64,000 nt of DNA from an uncultured Prevotellaceae bacterium (GTDB lineage Bacteria; Bacteroidota; Bacteroidia; Bacteroidales; Bacteroidaceae), in assembly GCA_902769705.1 (NCBI GenBank), contig CACXPX010000013.1:34956-98955 (forward strand). The letters run 5' to 3'. The position numbers and the translations under genes were made by a program. The notes beneath the pieces were generated by a model. The model was not told where the DNA came from. It ran no database searches and was given only the letters and a program-made list of their open reading frames with translations. Numbering within the stretch: the first letter of the stretch is position 1; each line of letters starts with the position of its first letter. Below, piece by piece: positions 35,853 through 45,902 of the stretch.

Positions 35853-37661
35853 TCAGCGCAAAAGTTGTTCTATTTCGTCCTGTTTCAGTATGGCAAGGAC
35901 AAGTTTACCATTGGGCGTGTAATTGACATTGGAACAAGCGAACAAACTGTTTACAATGTTCTCCATTTCTTCGTTGCCAAGAACCTGCCCATATGGAATA
36001 GCAGCATTACGAGCCAATGTCAGAGCCATCGACTTATCGAGTTCTTCGCGAGCATCGGTTCCACTCTCCACTGCCGAAGCCACCATATCTTTGACAAGAG
36101 CCACCGCATCCACTCCTTCCAACCCTGCCGGGATAGCATTAACGGCATAGTTGCCTTGTCCCAAGTCGGAAAGTTCGAATCCCATATCGGTCAGCACTGG
36201 TTCGATCTTCTCCATCAACACTCGCTCGGAAGGTGAGAACCTCACCATTTCAGTAAACAGAATCTTTTGGGACGTCCACTGTTTTTTACGTTGCTGCTCC
36301 AGATACTGCTCATATAATATACGTACATGCGCGCGATGTTGGTCGATAATCATCAGACCCGACTTCACAGCTGTCATGATATAGCGTCCCTTGTATTGAT
36401 AATGGGTGGGTGACTTTTCGGCTATAATATCCTCACCACTTGCTTCATCAGACGGCTCCACGAAGAGGTCGGATGGCTCATTCCTTTGATTCAAGCCTTC
36501 ATAAAGCGTCTCCCATTGAGAAGGAACAGACTTAGATGAGGCGTGAGAAGTCGGTTTGAAAGGATTATACTGTGGGTCATAGGACGTTTTCGGCACTGTG
36601 GGATGGTCTGTGGGCGAGAAGACGGGGATATCTGGATGTCCATGCTCATCGAAACTAATCGATGGTACATCATTAAAAAGACCTACAGACTCCTTCACAC
36701 ATGCTGTCAAAATCTGCCAGATAGCCTGTTCGTTCTCGAACTTAATCTCCGTCTTCACGGGATGGATGTTCACATCAATATCCTGAGGAGGCACCTCAAA
36801 ATAAATGAAATAGGGAACCTGCTCGCCTGTTGGGACAAGACGTTCGAACGCATTCTGCACAGCTTTATGGAAATAAGGATGTTTCATGTAGCGCCCGTTA
36901 ACGAAAAAGAACTGAAGTGCCCCCTTCTTGCGGGCCGACTCTGGTTTCCCAACAAATCCCGAAATCCGGCACATCGTTGTATCCACCTTGACAGGCAACA
37001 AGTCTTGGTTTACTCGTTTTCCAAAGACATCCATAATGCGCTGGCGAAGATTGCCCGCTTTCAGGTTCAGCAATTCAGATCCGTTGCTATGCAAAGTGAA
37101 AGAGATATTAGGATAGACCAACACGATACGCTCGAAAGCAGCTATAATATTGTTCAATTCAGTCGAATTAGACTTCAAGAACTTCCGGCGCGCAGGGACA
37201 TTGAAGAATAGATTCTCAACCATGATATTACAACCCTCTGCACACGAGCAGGGTTCTTGTCCCATGAACCTTGAACCGGAAATCGACAGATGAGTTCCCA
37301 AGACCTCACCGCGCTGACAAGTCTTCAGCTCAACCTGAGCTACAGCGGCAATGGAAGCCAACGCCTCGCCACGAAAGCCCATCGTGTGCAATGAAAAGAG
37401 GTCGTCTGCCTTTCGGATCTTAGATGTAGCATGACGCTCAAAAGCCAGACGGGCATCGGTATCAGACATACCTTTGCCGTCGTCGATAACCTGAATCGAC
37501 GTACGCCCTGCATCCACCACCAACACATGAATCACGTGAGCATCGGCATCTACAGCATTCTCGACAAGTTCCTTGATGACACTTGCCGGACGCTGAATCA
37601 CCTCACCCGCCGCGATCTGATTGGCAACAGAATCTGGTAGAAGTTGTATGATATCGCTCAT
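35853..37661 (-). CDS. mutL: DNA mismatch repair protein MutL
   Basis: 602 residues. The N-terminal GHKL ATPase shows [22 protein letters not shown] and [10 protein letters not shown]. The C-terminal dimerisation domain holds [27 protein letters not shown]. MutL links mismatch recognition to strand removal. The gene start overlaps the OstA-like gene stop (ATGA), so it is translated with the envelope gene upstream, a conserved order in Bacteroidales. Length is normal. Confidence 0.97.
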   Translation of the reverse strand: MSDIIQLLPDSVANQIAAGEVIQRPASVIKELVENAVDADAHVIHVLVVDAGRTSIQVIDDGKGMSDTDARLAFERHATSKIRKADDLFSLHTMGFRGEALASIAAVAQVELKTCQRGEVLGTHLSISGSRFMGQEPCSCAEGCNIMVENLFFNVPARRKFLKSNSTELNNIIAAFERIVLVYPNISFTLHSNGSELLNLKAGNLRQRIMDVFGKRVNQDLLPVKVDTTMCRISGFVGKPESARKKGALQFFFVNGRYMKHPYFHKAVQNAFERLVPTGEQVPYFIYFEVPPQDIDVNIHPVKTEIKFENEQAIWQILTACVKESVGLFNDVPSISFDEHGHPDIPVFSPTDHPTVPKTSYDPQYNPFKPTSHASSKSVPSQWETLYEGLNQRNEPSDLFVEPSDEASGEDIIAEKSPTHYQYKGRYIMTAVKSGLMIIDQHRAHVRILYEQYLEQQRKKQWTSQKILFTEMVRFSPSERVLMEKIEPVLTDMGFELSDLGQGNYAVNAIPAGLEGVDAVALVKDMVASAVESGTDAREELDKSMALTLARNAAIPYGQVLGNEEMENIVNSLFACSNVNYTPNGKLVLAILKQDEIEQLLR

Positions 37662-39415
37662 TCTTCTTGTCTCTCCGTTTCTTCTTGCTTATCTGCTTCT
37701 TGCTTTTCCGTCTTAGGTTCGTCTCCTGAGAATTCCTCCTCCTTTCCTGACACCATCGCACGGTCTAACGTCTGCAACGGAGCAGCATGTCGCTCGATGA
37801 CCTTCAATTCAGCCCCTGCCCCCTTTCCACGCCAATTAAACACATCATCCTTGTCTACAGGACGCACATGTTCAAACCACGCAAACTGGCTCAGACGCAA
37901 TTTGCCAGGTGGAATCTGCGTCATCGGATACAGTGTGCCCGTAGCTTTGGGCATCCAGATCTTCTCCAATTTCCGCTGCTCGGTCAGATACATCCTCATC
38001 GTGTCAGTCTCTGTATAGTTCAGTCCTATCATCGTTGTGTCAGCCTCGTCGATAGGATAATAAATCATCAGCACATTACCAAAAGATTCCATTTGACGAA
38101 CCTTCCCATCGATGAAAAACGACTGCATTTCCTTCGACGAAATCTGATTGTAATGGTCTTTGTCATCGAGCCGTTCCACGCTAAGTGCCTGTCCGATGAT
38201 ATGCGCCCTGCGAACAGTCGTGTCTTGCATGTAAACCTTAATGACCTCACCCAATAGTTGACGATCTTCATTCCATACAATAGGGTCACGATACATTGTG
38301 ATACACGAATCCTTGGAATTATACACCAACGAATCGCAGACAGCCTGAACATCCACCCGATAGGCACGCACCTTGTCGAAACAATGCACCTCGCGATAGA
38401 CCGAGTCTGTGTTGATATTATAGGTGTAAATCTTCATTGAGTCACCATGCAGATAGAGCGTGTCTTTCTGCGAATAATCAACAGCAAGAGCACGGCGCGT
38501 AGCAAAACCATAACCAATCTGCTCGTTGTATTTCAGATGACCGCAATGAAGTTCGTTCTTATTCTCCTTGTCAATATAGATGACATTGCCAAAGCCTTCG
38601 CTTTGTCCGGTTTTGTCGTCATAGAAAAGGCTGTCGCCAGTAATGGATTTTTGCTTGTCCACCACCGTCGAGCGCTGGAACATCTGCGCCTTGTCGGTTT
38701 TGGTGTCGAAGAATCCATCCGTAGTTTCGATGACGCTTTCATTCTGCGTAATGGTCGATGGCCCTACAATATGAGCCGTCGATGTGGCATTGTTGTAATA
38801 AAGCGTATCGGTGGTGATGAGCCTGTTCCCGTTAAAGAGTTTCACATCATAATAGAAGACCGCCTGACGAGTCTCGGTGTTGTATTCACCCCAATCCGAG
38901 ACAAGATTGTCTTTTCCGTCCACCAACTTTCCGCCTTCCACGAAATACGCATTCTTGTAAAGCCGGTCATAGGTCAGGCTATCAGTATAAAGTGTCTGCC
39001 GACGATGCTTCAACACAACATTCTTGCTGGCAACCAACAACTGATTGGAACCATTGTATGTGGCCACATTACAAGTAAGCGAAAGCGTGTCACCTTGTTT
39101 GAAACGCACATGTCCAAAGGCATCAAAAGAATTCGACTCTTCGTAGAAGTAAGCGCTGTCACACCATAGTTGGGCTCCTTGATGGCTGAAATGCACGCGT
39201 CCTTTTGCTATCTGCGCATTGGGATTGACACCATACATATCGTAACGCAATTCATCGGAATGCACCAGATAGACACGGTCGTCTTTCGGCTTAGCCCTAC
39301 GCTTGCGTGCTGGCGTCATCGACTGCACCACACATAGCCCAAACAGGCATAGAACCATCAGCACGATGATTCTATGCCCGTTCAAAGAGCGGCACTTCTT
39401 ATCGTTATTTGTCAT
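37658..39415 (-). CDS. OstA/LptA-like lipopolysaccharide transport protein
   Basis: 585 residues. A hydrophobic N-terminal segment ([15 protein letters not shown]) precedes repeated OstA beta-jellyroll strands with the recurring D(S/T)L-x-Y pattern ([57 protein letters not shown]). The C-terminal ~40 residues are Glu/Lys-rich and disordered. Members shuttle LPS across the periplasm. It lies in a chain of overlapping genes (PPIase, OstA, mutL) with 4-base overlaps at both ends. Confidence 0.88.
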   Translation of the reverse strand: MTNNDKKCRSLNGHRIIVLMVLCLFGLCVVQSMTPARKRRAKPKDDRVYLVHSDELRYDMYGVNPNAQIAKGRVHFSHQGAQLWCDSAYFYEESNSFDAFGHVRFKQGDTLSLTCNVATYNGSNQLLVASKNVVLKHRRQTLYTDSLTYDRLYKNAYFVEGGKLVDGKDNLVSDWGEYNTETRQAVFYYDVKLFNGNRLITTDTLYYNNATSTAHIVGPSTITQNESVIETTDGFFDTKTDKAQMFQRSTVVDKQKSITGDSLFYDDKTGQSEGFGNVIYIDKENKNELHCGHLKYNEQIGYGFATRRALAVDYSQKDTLYLHGDSMKIYTYNINTDSVYREVHCFDKVRAYRVDVQAVCDSLVYNSKDSCITMYRDPIVWNEDRQLLGEVIKVYMQDTTVRRAHIIGQALSVERLDDKDHYNQISSKEMQSFFIDGKVRQMESFGNVLMIYYPIDEADTTMIGLNYTETDTMRMYLTEQRKLEKIWMPKATGTLYPMTQIPPGKLRLSQFAWFEHVRPVDKDDVFNWRGKGAGAELKVIERHAAPLQTLDRAMVSGKEEEFSGDEPKTEKQEADKQEETERQEE

Positions 39416-40845
39416 TTAACCCAACCTTGATATTCGAATTTACAGTCTTTATATCTGTCGTTCATCCTCACGTAAGTGCGCTTGATCTTGTCAGCCAGCC
39501 ACTCCTTCAACACCTCTGTGCGACGTTTCTCCAACACGACAGCCTTCATCACCTGAAAGTCCTCGGTAATGGTAGCTTTATGGCCTTCAACACGATTCTT
39601 CAGTTTCACAATTACACACAACTTTTTGCCTTTAGCGTTAACCATTGTAAAGGCATTCGACACCTGCCCTATCTTCAACGTGTCTACTACGCGAGCCACT
39701 TCCGTAGGCAGATCCTTCATTTGGAATCTTGACGTGAGGCCTTCCTCCGAAGCATTCGACATCAATCCGTGATTGTTCTTGGTGTCTTTATCTTCAGAAA
39801 GAAACGTGGCACCTTCCTCGAACGAGAACTTACCTGCACGAATGTCGTCGGCAATGGAGTCCAAGCGGGCAATCCCCTGCTCTATCGCCTCCTGCGAGAC
39901 TTGCGGTTTGCGAAGGATGTGGCGCACATTCACCTTGTCGCCACGCTTGTCGATGAGCTGAATGATATGGAACCCGAATTCCGACTCTACAATCTTTGAT
40001 ATTTTCTTCGGATCGGTCAGGTTAAACGCTACGTTGGCGAAGGCGGGGTCGAGGACGGTACGTCCCGTGAAACCCAGTTCGCCTCCTTGACGAGCCGTAC
40101 TAGTGTCCTCAGAATAAAGTTTGGCCAGTGTGGCAAACGTAGTCTCACCCTTTGTTACACGTTCTGTGAATTCCCTGAGTTGGTCTTTTACCTTATTAAT
40201 CTCCTCGATAGAGATTCTCGGTTGCTGAGTGATAATCTCCACTTCCACTTCCGTCTCCACAAAGGGAATGCTGTCTTCGGGCATATTCTGAAAATGCTTA
40301 CGCACATCGGCAGGTGTCACCGTGACGTCTTCCACCAGTTTCATTCGCATCTTCTGAACCAGTTGCGAATTCTTGAAATCATCATGCAAGTCTTGGCGAA
40401 TCTGCGAGATGCTTTTCATCTGGTATTCCTCCAGTTTCTCTTGCGAACCTGCCAATTGTATCCAACGGTTCAGCTGTTCCTCCACACCCAGCGCAATATC
40501 CGACTCGGTTACTTCCAAAGAGTCGATGGCAGCTTGATGTAAGAACAGTTTCTGTACGGCTAACTGCTCTGGAATCGTGCAATCAGGGTCTCCACTCCAT
40601 TTCACGCCATCTTGTTCAGCCTGCAAACGAGCCACTTCTACATCCGACTTGAGAATGGGCTCATCACCCACCACCCAAATCACCTCGTCGATGATGCTGG
40701 TTTCAGGAATAACGGGCGCGGCCACCTTAACTGCCGTAGAGTCGCTATCGACAGCCAAAGCCATACCATTAGCAGTCTTGGCTCCGAGTGCCAAAAGCAA
40801 CAGCACGACAGCAAAGAGCGGTATAATATGTTTGTTCTTATTCAT
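39412..40845 (-). CDS. SurA-like periplasmic peptidyl-prolyl isomerase
   Basis: 477 residues. Signal peptide HIIPLFAVVLLLLALGAKTANG; SurA N-terminal helical chaperone domain (IDEVIWVVGDEPILKSDVE); parvulin domains with ATLAKLYSEDTSTARQGGELGF and FGFHIIQLIDKRGDKVNVRHIL. SurA proteins escort outer-membrane proteins. Its stop overlaps the OstA-like gene start (ATGA). A second PPIase gene is 24 bases upstream. Confidence 0.93.
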   Translation of the reverse strand: MNKNKHIIPLFAVVLLLLALGAKTANGMALAVDSDSTAVKVAAPVIPETSIIDEVIWVVGDEPILKSDVEVARLQAEQDGVKWSGDPDCTIPEQLAVQKLFLHQAAIDSLEVTESDIALGVEEQLNRWIQLAGSQEKLEEYQMKSISQIRQDLHDDFKNSQLVQKMRMKLVEDVTVTPADVRKHFQNMPEDSIPFVETEVEVEIITQQPRISIEEINKVKDQLREFTERVTKGETTFATLAKLYSEDTSTARQGGELGFTGRTVLDPAFANVAFNLTDPKKISKIVESEFGFHIIQLIDKRGDKVNVRHILRKPQVSQEAIEQGIARLDSIADDIRAGKFSFEEGATFLSEDKDTKNNHGLMSNASEEGLTSRFQMKDLPTEVARVVDTLKIGQVSNAFTMVNAKGKKLCVIVKLKNRVEGHKATITEDFQVMKAVVLEKRRTEVLKEWLADKIKRTYVRMNDRYKDCKFEYQGWVK

Positions 40846-40869
40846 GAATCTTTCTTCGAGCGATTATCA

Positions 40870-42312
40870 TCAATGTTTGTTCACCGTCTTCAAGACAGTC
40901 TCGTCCACCTTCACGGCATATTTCCGGCGCAATTCGGCCACCCATTCCTTTTCCAGCTGCTCCTGATAGTCAGTCAGCACCAAGTTGCGAACGTCCTCAT
41001 AACCTTGCGGAGCTTTCAGTTTCTTTCCGAAGACAGCATCATAAGGATAGTCTTTGAGCTTCTTCACCGTGGTGTCTTTCTTGAAAATCTCCTTGTCCAC
41101 CAGCGCATTATCGCCCTGCTTGAAGATTCCCTTCTCCACACGGATGCGCAAGATAGAATCGTTGTTGAATGTTGTGCGCAGCTTTTCGCCCCATTGGTCG
41201 AAAGGCAGTCCTTTCACGGCAGCCTTCACAGCCTTCAGGTCGGCAGCGTCCTTCACGTGGTAGGCAATACCTTTGAAGCGCGGCTGTTCCCACTTGTACT
41301 TCTTCTTGTTCTTTTTGAAGTAGTTGGCCAACCCAGCCTCATCCTTTGCGGCTTTGTCCCAAACCGTTGAATTGCTGATTTCGTAAAGCAGCAATCCGTC
41401 GTGGTATTCCTGAATGAGATATTTCAAGTCCATATCCTCTGCCGACATCTCATTGGCCTTGCTCTCCAACAGCTGGGCCGGAGTCACATGCTGCTCTTCG
41501 GCAATCTCCTTCAGTTTGTTGTCGATGATGCTCTCACGCAGTCCTCTTTGGTCGATGAAACGCAGAATATCGGTACGCACAGAGTCAAATGGGAAGAAGT
41601 TTCCTTTGTCCTTCATCAAAATGATGTGATAGCCGGCAGGCGAAAGCACAGGCTTGCTCATCTCGCCTTTCGCCAAAGCATAGGCGGCATCTTCAAACTC
41701 CTTCAGCGTCTGTCCCTTTGTCAGCCAAGGAAGTTCGCCACCTTGGGCAGCCGAACCTTTATCGTCAGACAAGCGTCTGGCCAATGTACCGAAATCGGCA
41801 CCTTTCTGCAAGGCATTATAGATGGAGTCGATACGCACTTTAGCAGCATTCTGCTGCTCAACGGTGGCACGCTGTCCCAACAACAACAAAATGTGTGCCG
41901 GTTTGATCATACCACCCATCGAATCTATACGCGTCTGGGTCTCTTTGTAAATCTTATGGGCTTCAGCTTCCAGGTCGGCATCGTTGATAAACACCGGACG
42001 AATCTGCTGGTCGCGATACGAAGCAAACTCATCTTTGAACGATGACATCGTATCCAAATGAGCCTCTTTGGCAGCCTCCACCTTTAATTTATAATTGATG
42101 AACAAATCGAGATACTCCTCCACATTCTTCTTGTCAATCACGCCCTCGGCATTGTTCTTGTTGAACGAATACTCAAATTCCGACCTCGGCACCGGCTGTC
42201 CGTTGACAACCATGATAACAGGGTCTTCTTGCGCCGTTGCACGGCTAATGAATAATGAAAAAAGAATAAATAACAAGCCTATTGGCTTTAAACTAATTGA
42301 TATCTTTCTCAT
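40870..42312 (-). CDS. PpiC-type peptidyl-prolyl isomerase
   Basis: 480 residues. Signal peptide ending SRATAQ; N-terminal SurA-like segment (IMVVNGQPVPRSEFEYSFNKNN); one clear parvulin domain (KPAHILLLLGQRATVEQ, FGTLARRLSDDKGSAAQGGEL, PAGYHIILMKDKG). The C-terminal ~200 residues are helical and lack a second obvious parvulin signature. It probably helps fold envelope proteins together with the SurA-like protein downstream. Its start overlaps the four-helix-bundle gene by 20 bases. Confidence 0.9.
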   Translation of the reverse strand: MRKISISLKPIGLLFILFSLFISRATAQEDPVIMVVNGQPVPRSEFEYSFNKNNAEGVIDKKNVEEYLDLFINYKLKVEAAKEAHLDTMSSFKDEFASYRDQQIRPVFINDADLEAEAHKIYKETQTRIDSMGGMIKPAHILLLLGQRATVEQQNAAKVRIDSIYNALQKGADFGTLARRLSDDKGSAAQGGELPWLTKGQTLKEFEDAAYALAKGEMSKPVLSPAGYHIILMKDKGNFFPFDSVRTDILRFIDQRGLRESIIDNKLKEIAEEQHVTPAQLLESKANEMSAEDMDLKYLIQEYHDGLLLYEISNSTVWDKAAKDEAGLANYFKKNKKKYKWEQPRFKGIAYHVKDAADLKAVKAAVKGLPFDQWGEKLRTTFNNDSILRIRVEKGIFKQGDNALVDKEIFKKDTTVKKLKDYPYDAVFGKKLKAPQGYEDVRNLVLTDYQEQLEKEWVAELRRKYAVKVDETVLKTVNKH

Positions 42313-42661
42313 TTTTCCTTGTTGTTTTTAATGAAGCTATTATAATTCTTATTATTTCGTCTATATCGCTTTTTAATGATTCATAGATTTTATCATCTAG
42401 ATAACCCGTTCTGCTTAGAATAACAATCCAATAAGAAGTTTCGCTGGCCTCTTTTAATGAAATGTTAAGCTTATTTGCAAAATCTGCCCTACTCTGCCCA
42501 AATATGGCCTCATGAACATTTGCCCCTATGCTTGTACCACTTCGCAACAGCTGTTTGGACATAACATACTCATTCTTTTCATTTTGTAAATACTGAAAGC
42601 ATTTCACAATTCTAATGGCAAACGAGATAGTTTTCTCCAACAGAGGGTTCTCTGTTCCCAT
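42293..42661 (-). CDS. Four-helix bundle protein (23S rRNA intervening-sequence family)
   Basis: About 122 residues from the ATG at 42661 (MGTENPLLEKTISFAIRIVK). The pattern LSKQLLRSGTSIGANVHEA (here MSKQLLRSGTSIGANVHEA) and EASETSYWIVILSRTGYL is diagnostic of the four-helix-bundle family first found inside 23S rRNA intervening sequences. Here it is a normal protein gene between guaB and a PPIase gene. It is visibly more A/T-rich than its neighbours and is preceded by heptameric AAAGAAC repeats. Function unknown. Confidence 0.9.
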   Translation of the reverse strand: MGTENPLLEKTISFAIRIVKCFQYLQNEKNEYVMSKQLLRSGTSIGANVHEAIFGQSRADFANKLNISLKEASETSYWIVILSRTGYLDDKIYESLKSDIDEIIRIIIASLKTTRKNEKDIN

Positions 42662-42695
42662 ATTTAGTTTTTCTTTGTTCTTTATTCTTTGTTCT
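42662..42695 (-). repeat. 7-bp tandem repeat leader before the four-helix-bundle gene
   Basis: On the minus strand AAAGAAC, AAAGAAT, AAAGAAC and AAAGAAA follow each other directly after the guaB stop and before the ATG, the same 7-bp layout as at 15273 and 16071 but with another word. Confidence 0.7.
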
Positions 42696-44201
<1,506 letters not shown>

Positions 44202-44211
44202 TTATTGCGTG

Positions 44212-44219
44212 CAAATTTA
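44212..44219 (-). promoter_or_regulatory. Probable -7 element for guaB
   Basis: TAAATTTG on the minus strand, 26 bases before the start. A TTTG is present at 44237-44234 but the 14-base spacing is too short for the consensus. Confidence 0.5.
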
Positions 44220-44295
44220 GCAATAAAAATCCACAAAACGCTCCCTTTTCACGAAAAACTTACCTAATTAATACGATTTAACGTCACAGATACTG

Positions 44296-44510
44296 CGTTT
44301 TGCCACACCTGACAAAACCAAAGCATACACCTGACGTCGCCACTTGTATCCTCTTGTGTTGTCATTCGTATCCTTTGATCTAGTAAAATAAATTAATTTG
44401 CAAAGTAAAATAAATTATTTTGCTGTGTAAAATAAATTATTTTACCGACCAAAATAAATTATTTTACCACACCATATGTGGCATCTCGCTATTTCATATG
44501 CCGTCAATGA
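44296..44510. repeat. 22-bp-period palindromic array, locus D
   Basis: Ten 17-bp words in unbroken 22-bp register at 44296, 44318, 44340, 44362, 44384, 44406, 44428, 44450, 44472 and 44494. Four central words are TAAAAT-AAATT-ATTTTA or one to three changes from it; others are TCATTC-GTATC-CTTTGA (44362), CCATAT-GTGGC-ATCTCG (44472) and TCATAT-GCCGT-CAATGA (44494). Thus the word changes while the register does not. The array fills the 360-base gap between guaB and the TonB-C gene; no gene is seen there. Confidence 0.88.
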
Positions 44511-44546
44511 GCTCATCACAACATAAGAGCCTTCTTGAGAGAGTGC

Positions 44547-45902
44547 TCACTTTCTCCTTCTCGGCCGTTTCTTTGGCGTCACATGCTTGAAGACCAATTT
44601 CTCGGTACCAGCAGCCGAGGTAGTGCGTGTTAGCGTGTTGACGCCTCGTGTATAGATGCGCTGACCTTTTTTCGAAGAGGCTTGTTTATAGAGAATAGTA
44701 AGTTCTATGTCATCATCTACGGCCTTGGAGACTTCAGGTGTTGCTGTCATAGTCACTGTTGTGGCTACATCGCTGACTGTCATAGATGCGGTGCACGTAT
44801 ATCCAATTCCCGATGTCCCTTCACTTCCCTGTTGTTTGTCTATAACGAGTTGAGCGTTCAGGGTTGTTGGCGTTACTTCAGTGACTTTATAGTCGGCATC
44901 TTCAAGTATCTTACGGGCATCTTCGATGGAAGAACTGAGCAGTTTGTCGCCTAAAATGACGAAGCCGGAATGGATGGAAGAAGATAAAGATGGGGAGAGA
45001 GGTGAGTTGTCAGCGCTGAAACTCTGTGGGTCAACAGCCTCACGATAAGCCTCGGCATATGCCTTTGCATCCGTTATCTTCAGCAGCACGGCATAACCAC
45101 CCAAGCCAGGAGTTCCGGGCATGAGGGATATCTGCACTTCGCCCAGCGCGTTCGTTATTTTGTAGTTAACAAAGTTGGTTTCGTTCGTATAATAGCCTTG
45201 ACCGTATGTTCTGACGTAATAGTTTTTCACGGTCTTGAACACACTTTTCGCATCATCAGGCAACAAGGCTCCCTCTGTTCCCCCACCCACGAAATAGACG
45301 TTATGGCTGCGGTCGCTCACGGCATAATAGAGTTGCCAGAGACTACCCAAATGAACACCAGTGAATGAACGCATCTCAGTTTGTCCGTCATCGTGTTGGA
45401 TGAGGTTGCCTTTTAGTTCAAAATGTGCGCGTTCGAGTTTTTGATCGAACACATCGCAGTGGGCCCCAAGGGGAATACCATCGAACACCATGTGGCGGTT
45501 GTCTGAGGTTAGGCGGAATGGGATAGATAAGGAAACTGTTCCTTTCGTCTTTTTCCCTTTCTTAGATGCAGGAACCCATCTGGGCATGCTCTGCACCAAG
45601 CGTAGAGCCTCTGCATCAAGGGAGGGCTCCACTGACTGCGCCAAAGAGATTCCTTTCAAAGTGCCGTTCTTCTCAACGTTGAAAGTCACCACCACTTCGC
45701 CTTCTATGCCTTTTTCCATCGCATTGCCTGGATATTGCAGATTCTCGGAAAGATAGAACTGCAACGCAGCCTCACCACCTGGGAACGAAGGAGGCTGCAG
45801 GTCGGCTTGTTGGGCTAGTGACGTAATGGGAAACAAAAAGGCAAACAAGGCCATCAGCCCTGTCTGCCTGATGAAATGTAGGATGTTATTCATTGTTTTC
45901 AA
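44547..45902 (-). CDS. Secreted protein with an N-terminal TonB-C-like domain
   Basis: 451 residues. A signal peptide (MALFAFLFPITSLAQ) is followed at about 35-125 by a TonB C-terminal domain (FPGGEAALQFYLSENLQYP, GIEGEVVVTFNVEKNGTLKG, MPRWVPASKKGKKTKGTVSL). The remaining ~320 residues have no family I recognise and end in a basic stretch (KKRPRRRK). It lacks the membrane anchor and Pro-rich arm of a working TonB, so energy transduction is unlikely; the domain may act in periplasmic binding. Its start overlaps the recQ stop (ATGA). Confidence 0.8.
   Translation of the reverse strand: MKTMNNILHFIRQTGLMALFAFLFPITSLAQQADLQPPSFPGGEAALQFYLSENLQYPGNAMEKGIEGEVVVTFNVEKNGTLKGISLAQSVEPSLDAEALRLVQSMPRWVPASKKGKKTKGTVSLSIPFRLTSDNRHMVFDGIPLGAHCDVFDQKLERAHFELKGNLIQHDDGQTEMRSFTGVHLGSLWQLYYAVSDRSHNVYFVGGGTEGALLPDDAKSVFKTVKNYYVRTYGQGYYTNETNFVNYKITNALGEVQISLMPGTPGLGGYAVLLKITDAKAYAEAYREAVDPQSFSADNSPLSPSLSSSIHSGFVILGDKLLSSSIEDARKILEDADYKVTEVTPTTLNAQLVIDKQQGSEGTSGIGYTCTASMTVSDVATTVTMTATPEVSKAVDDDIELTILYKQASSKKGQRIYTRGVNTLTRTTSAAGTEKLVFKHVTPKKRPRRRK

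Noticed and set aside
44296-44510. Array D (and the other 22-bp arrays) as a CRISPR
   Set aside because: The unit is 22 bp in total with only 5-bp spacers, the repeat itself drifts, and no cas gene is near.
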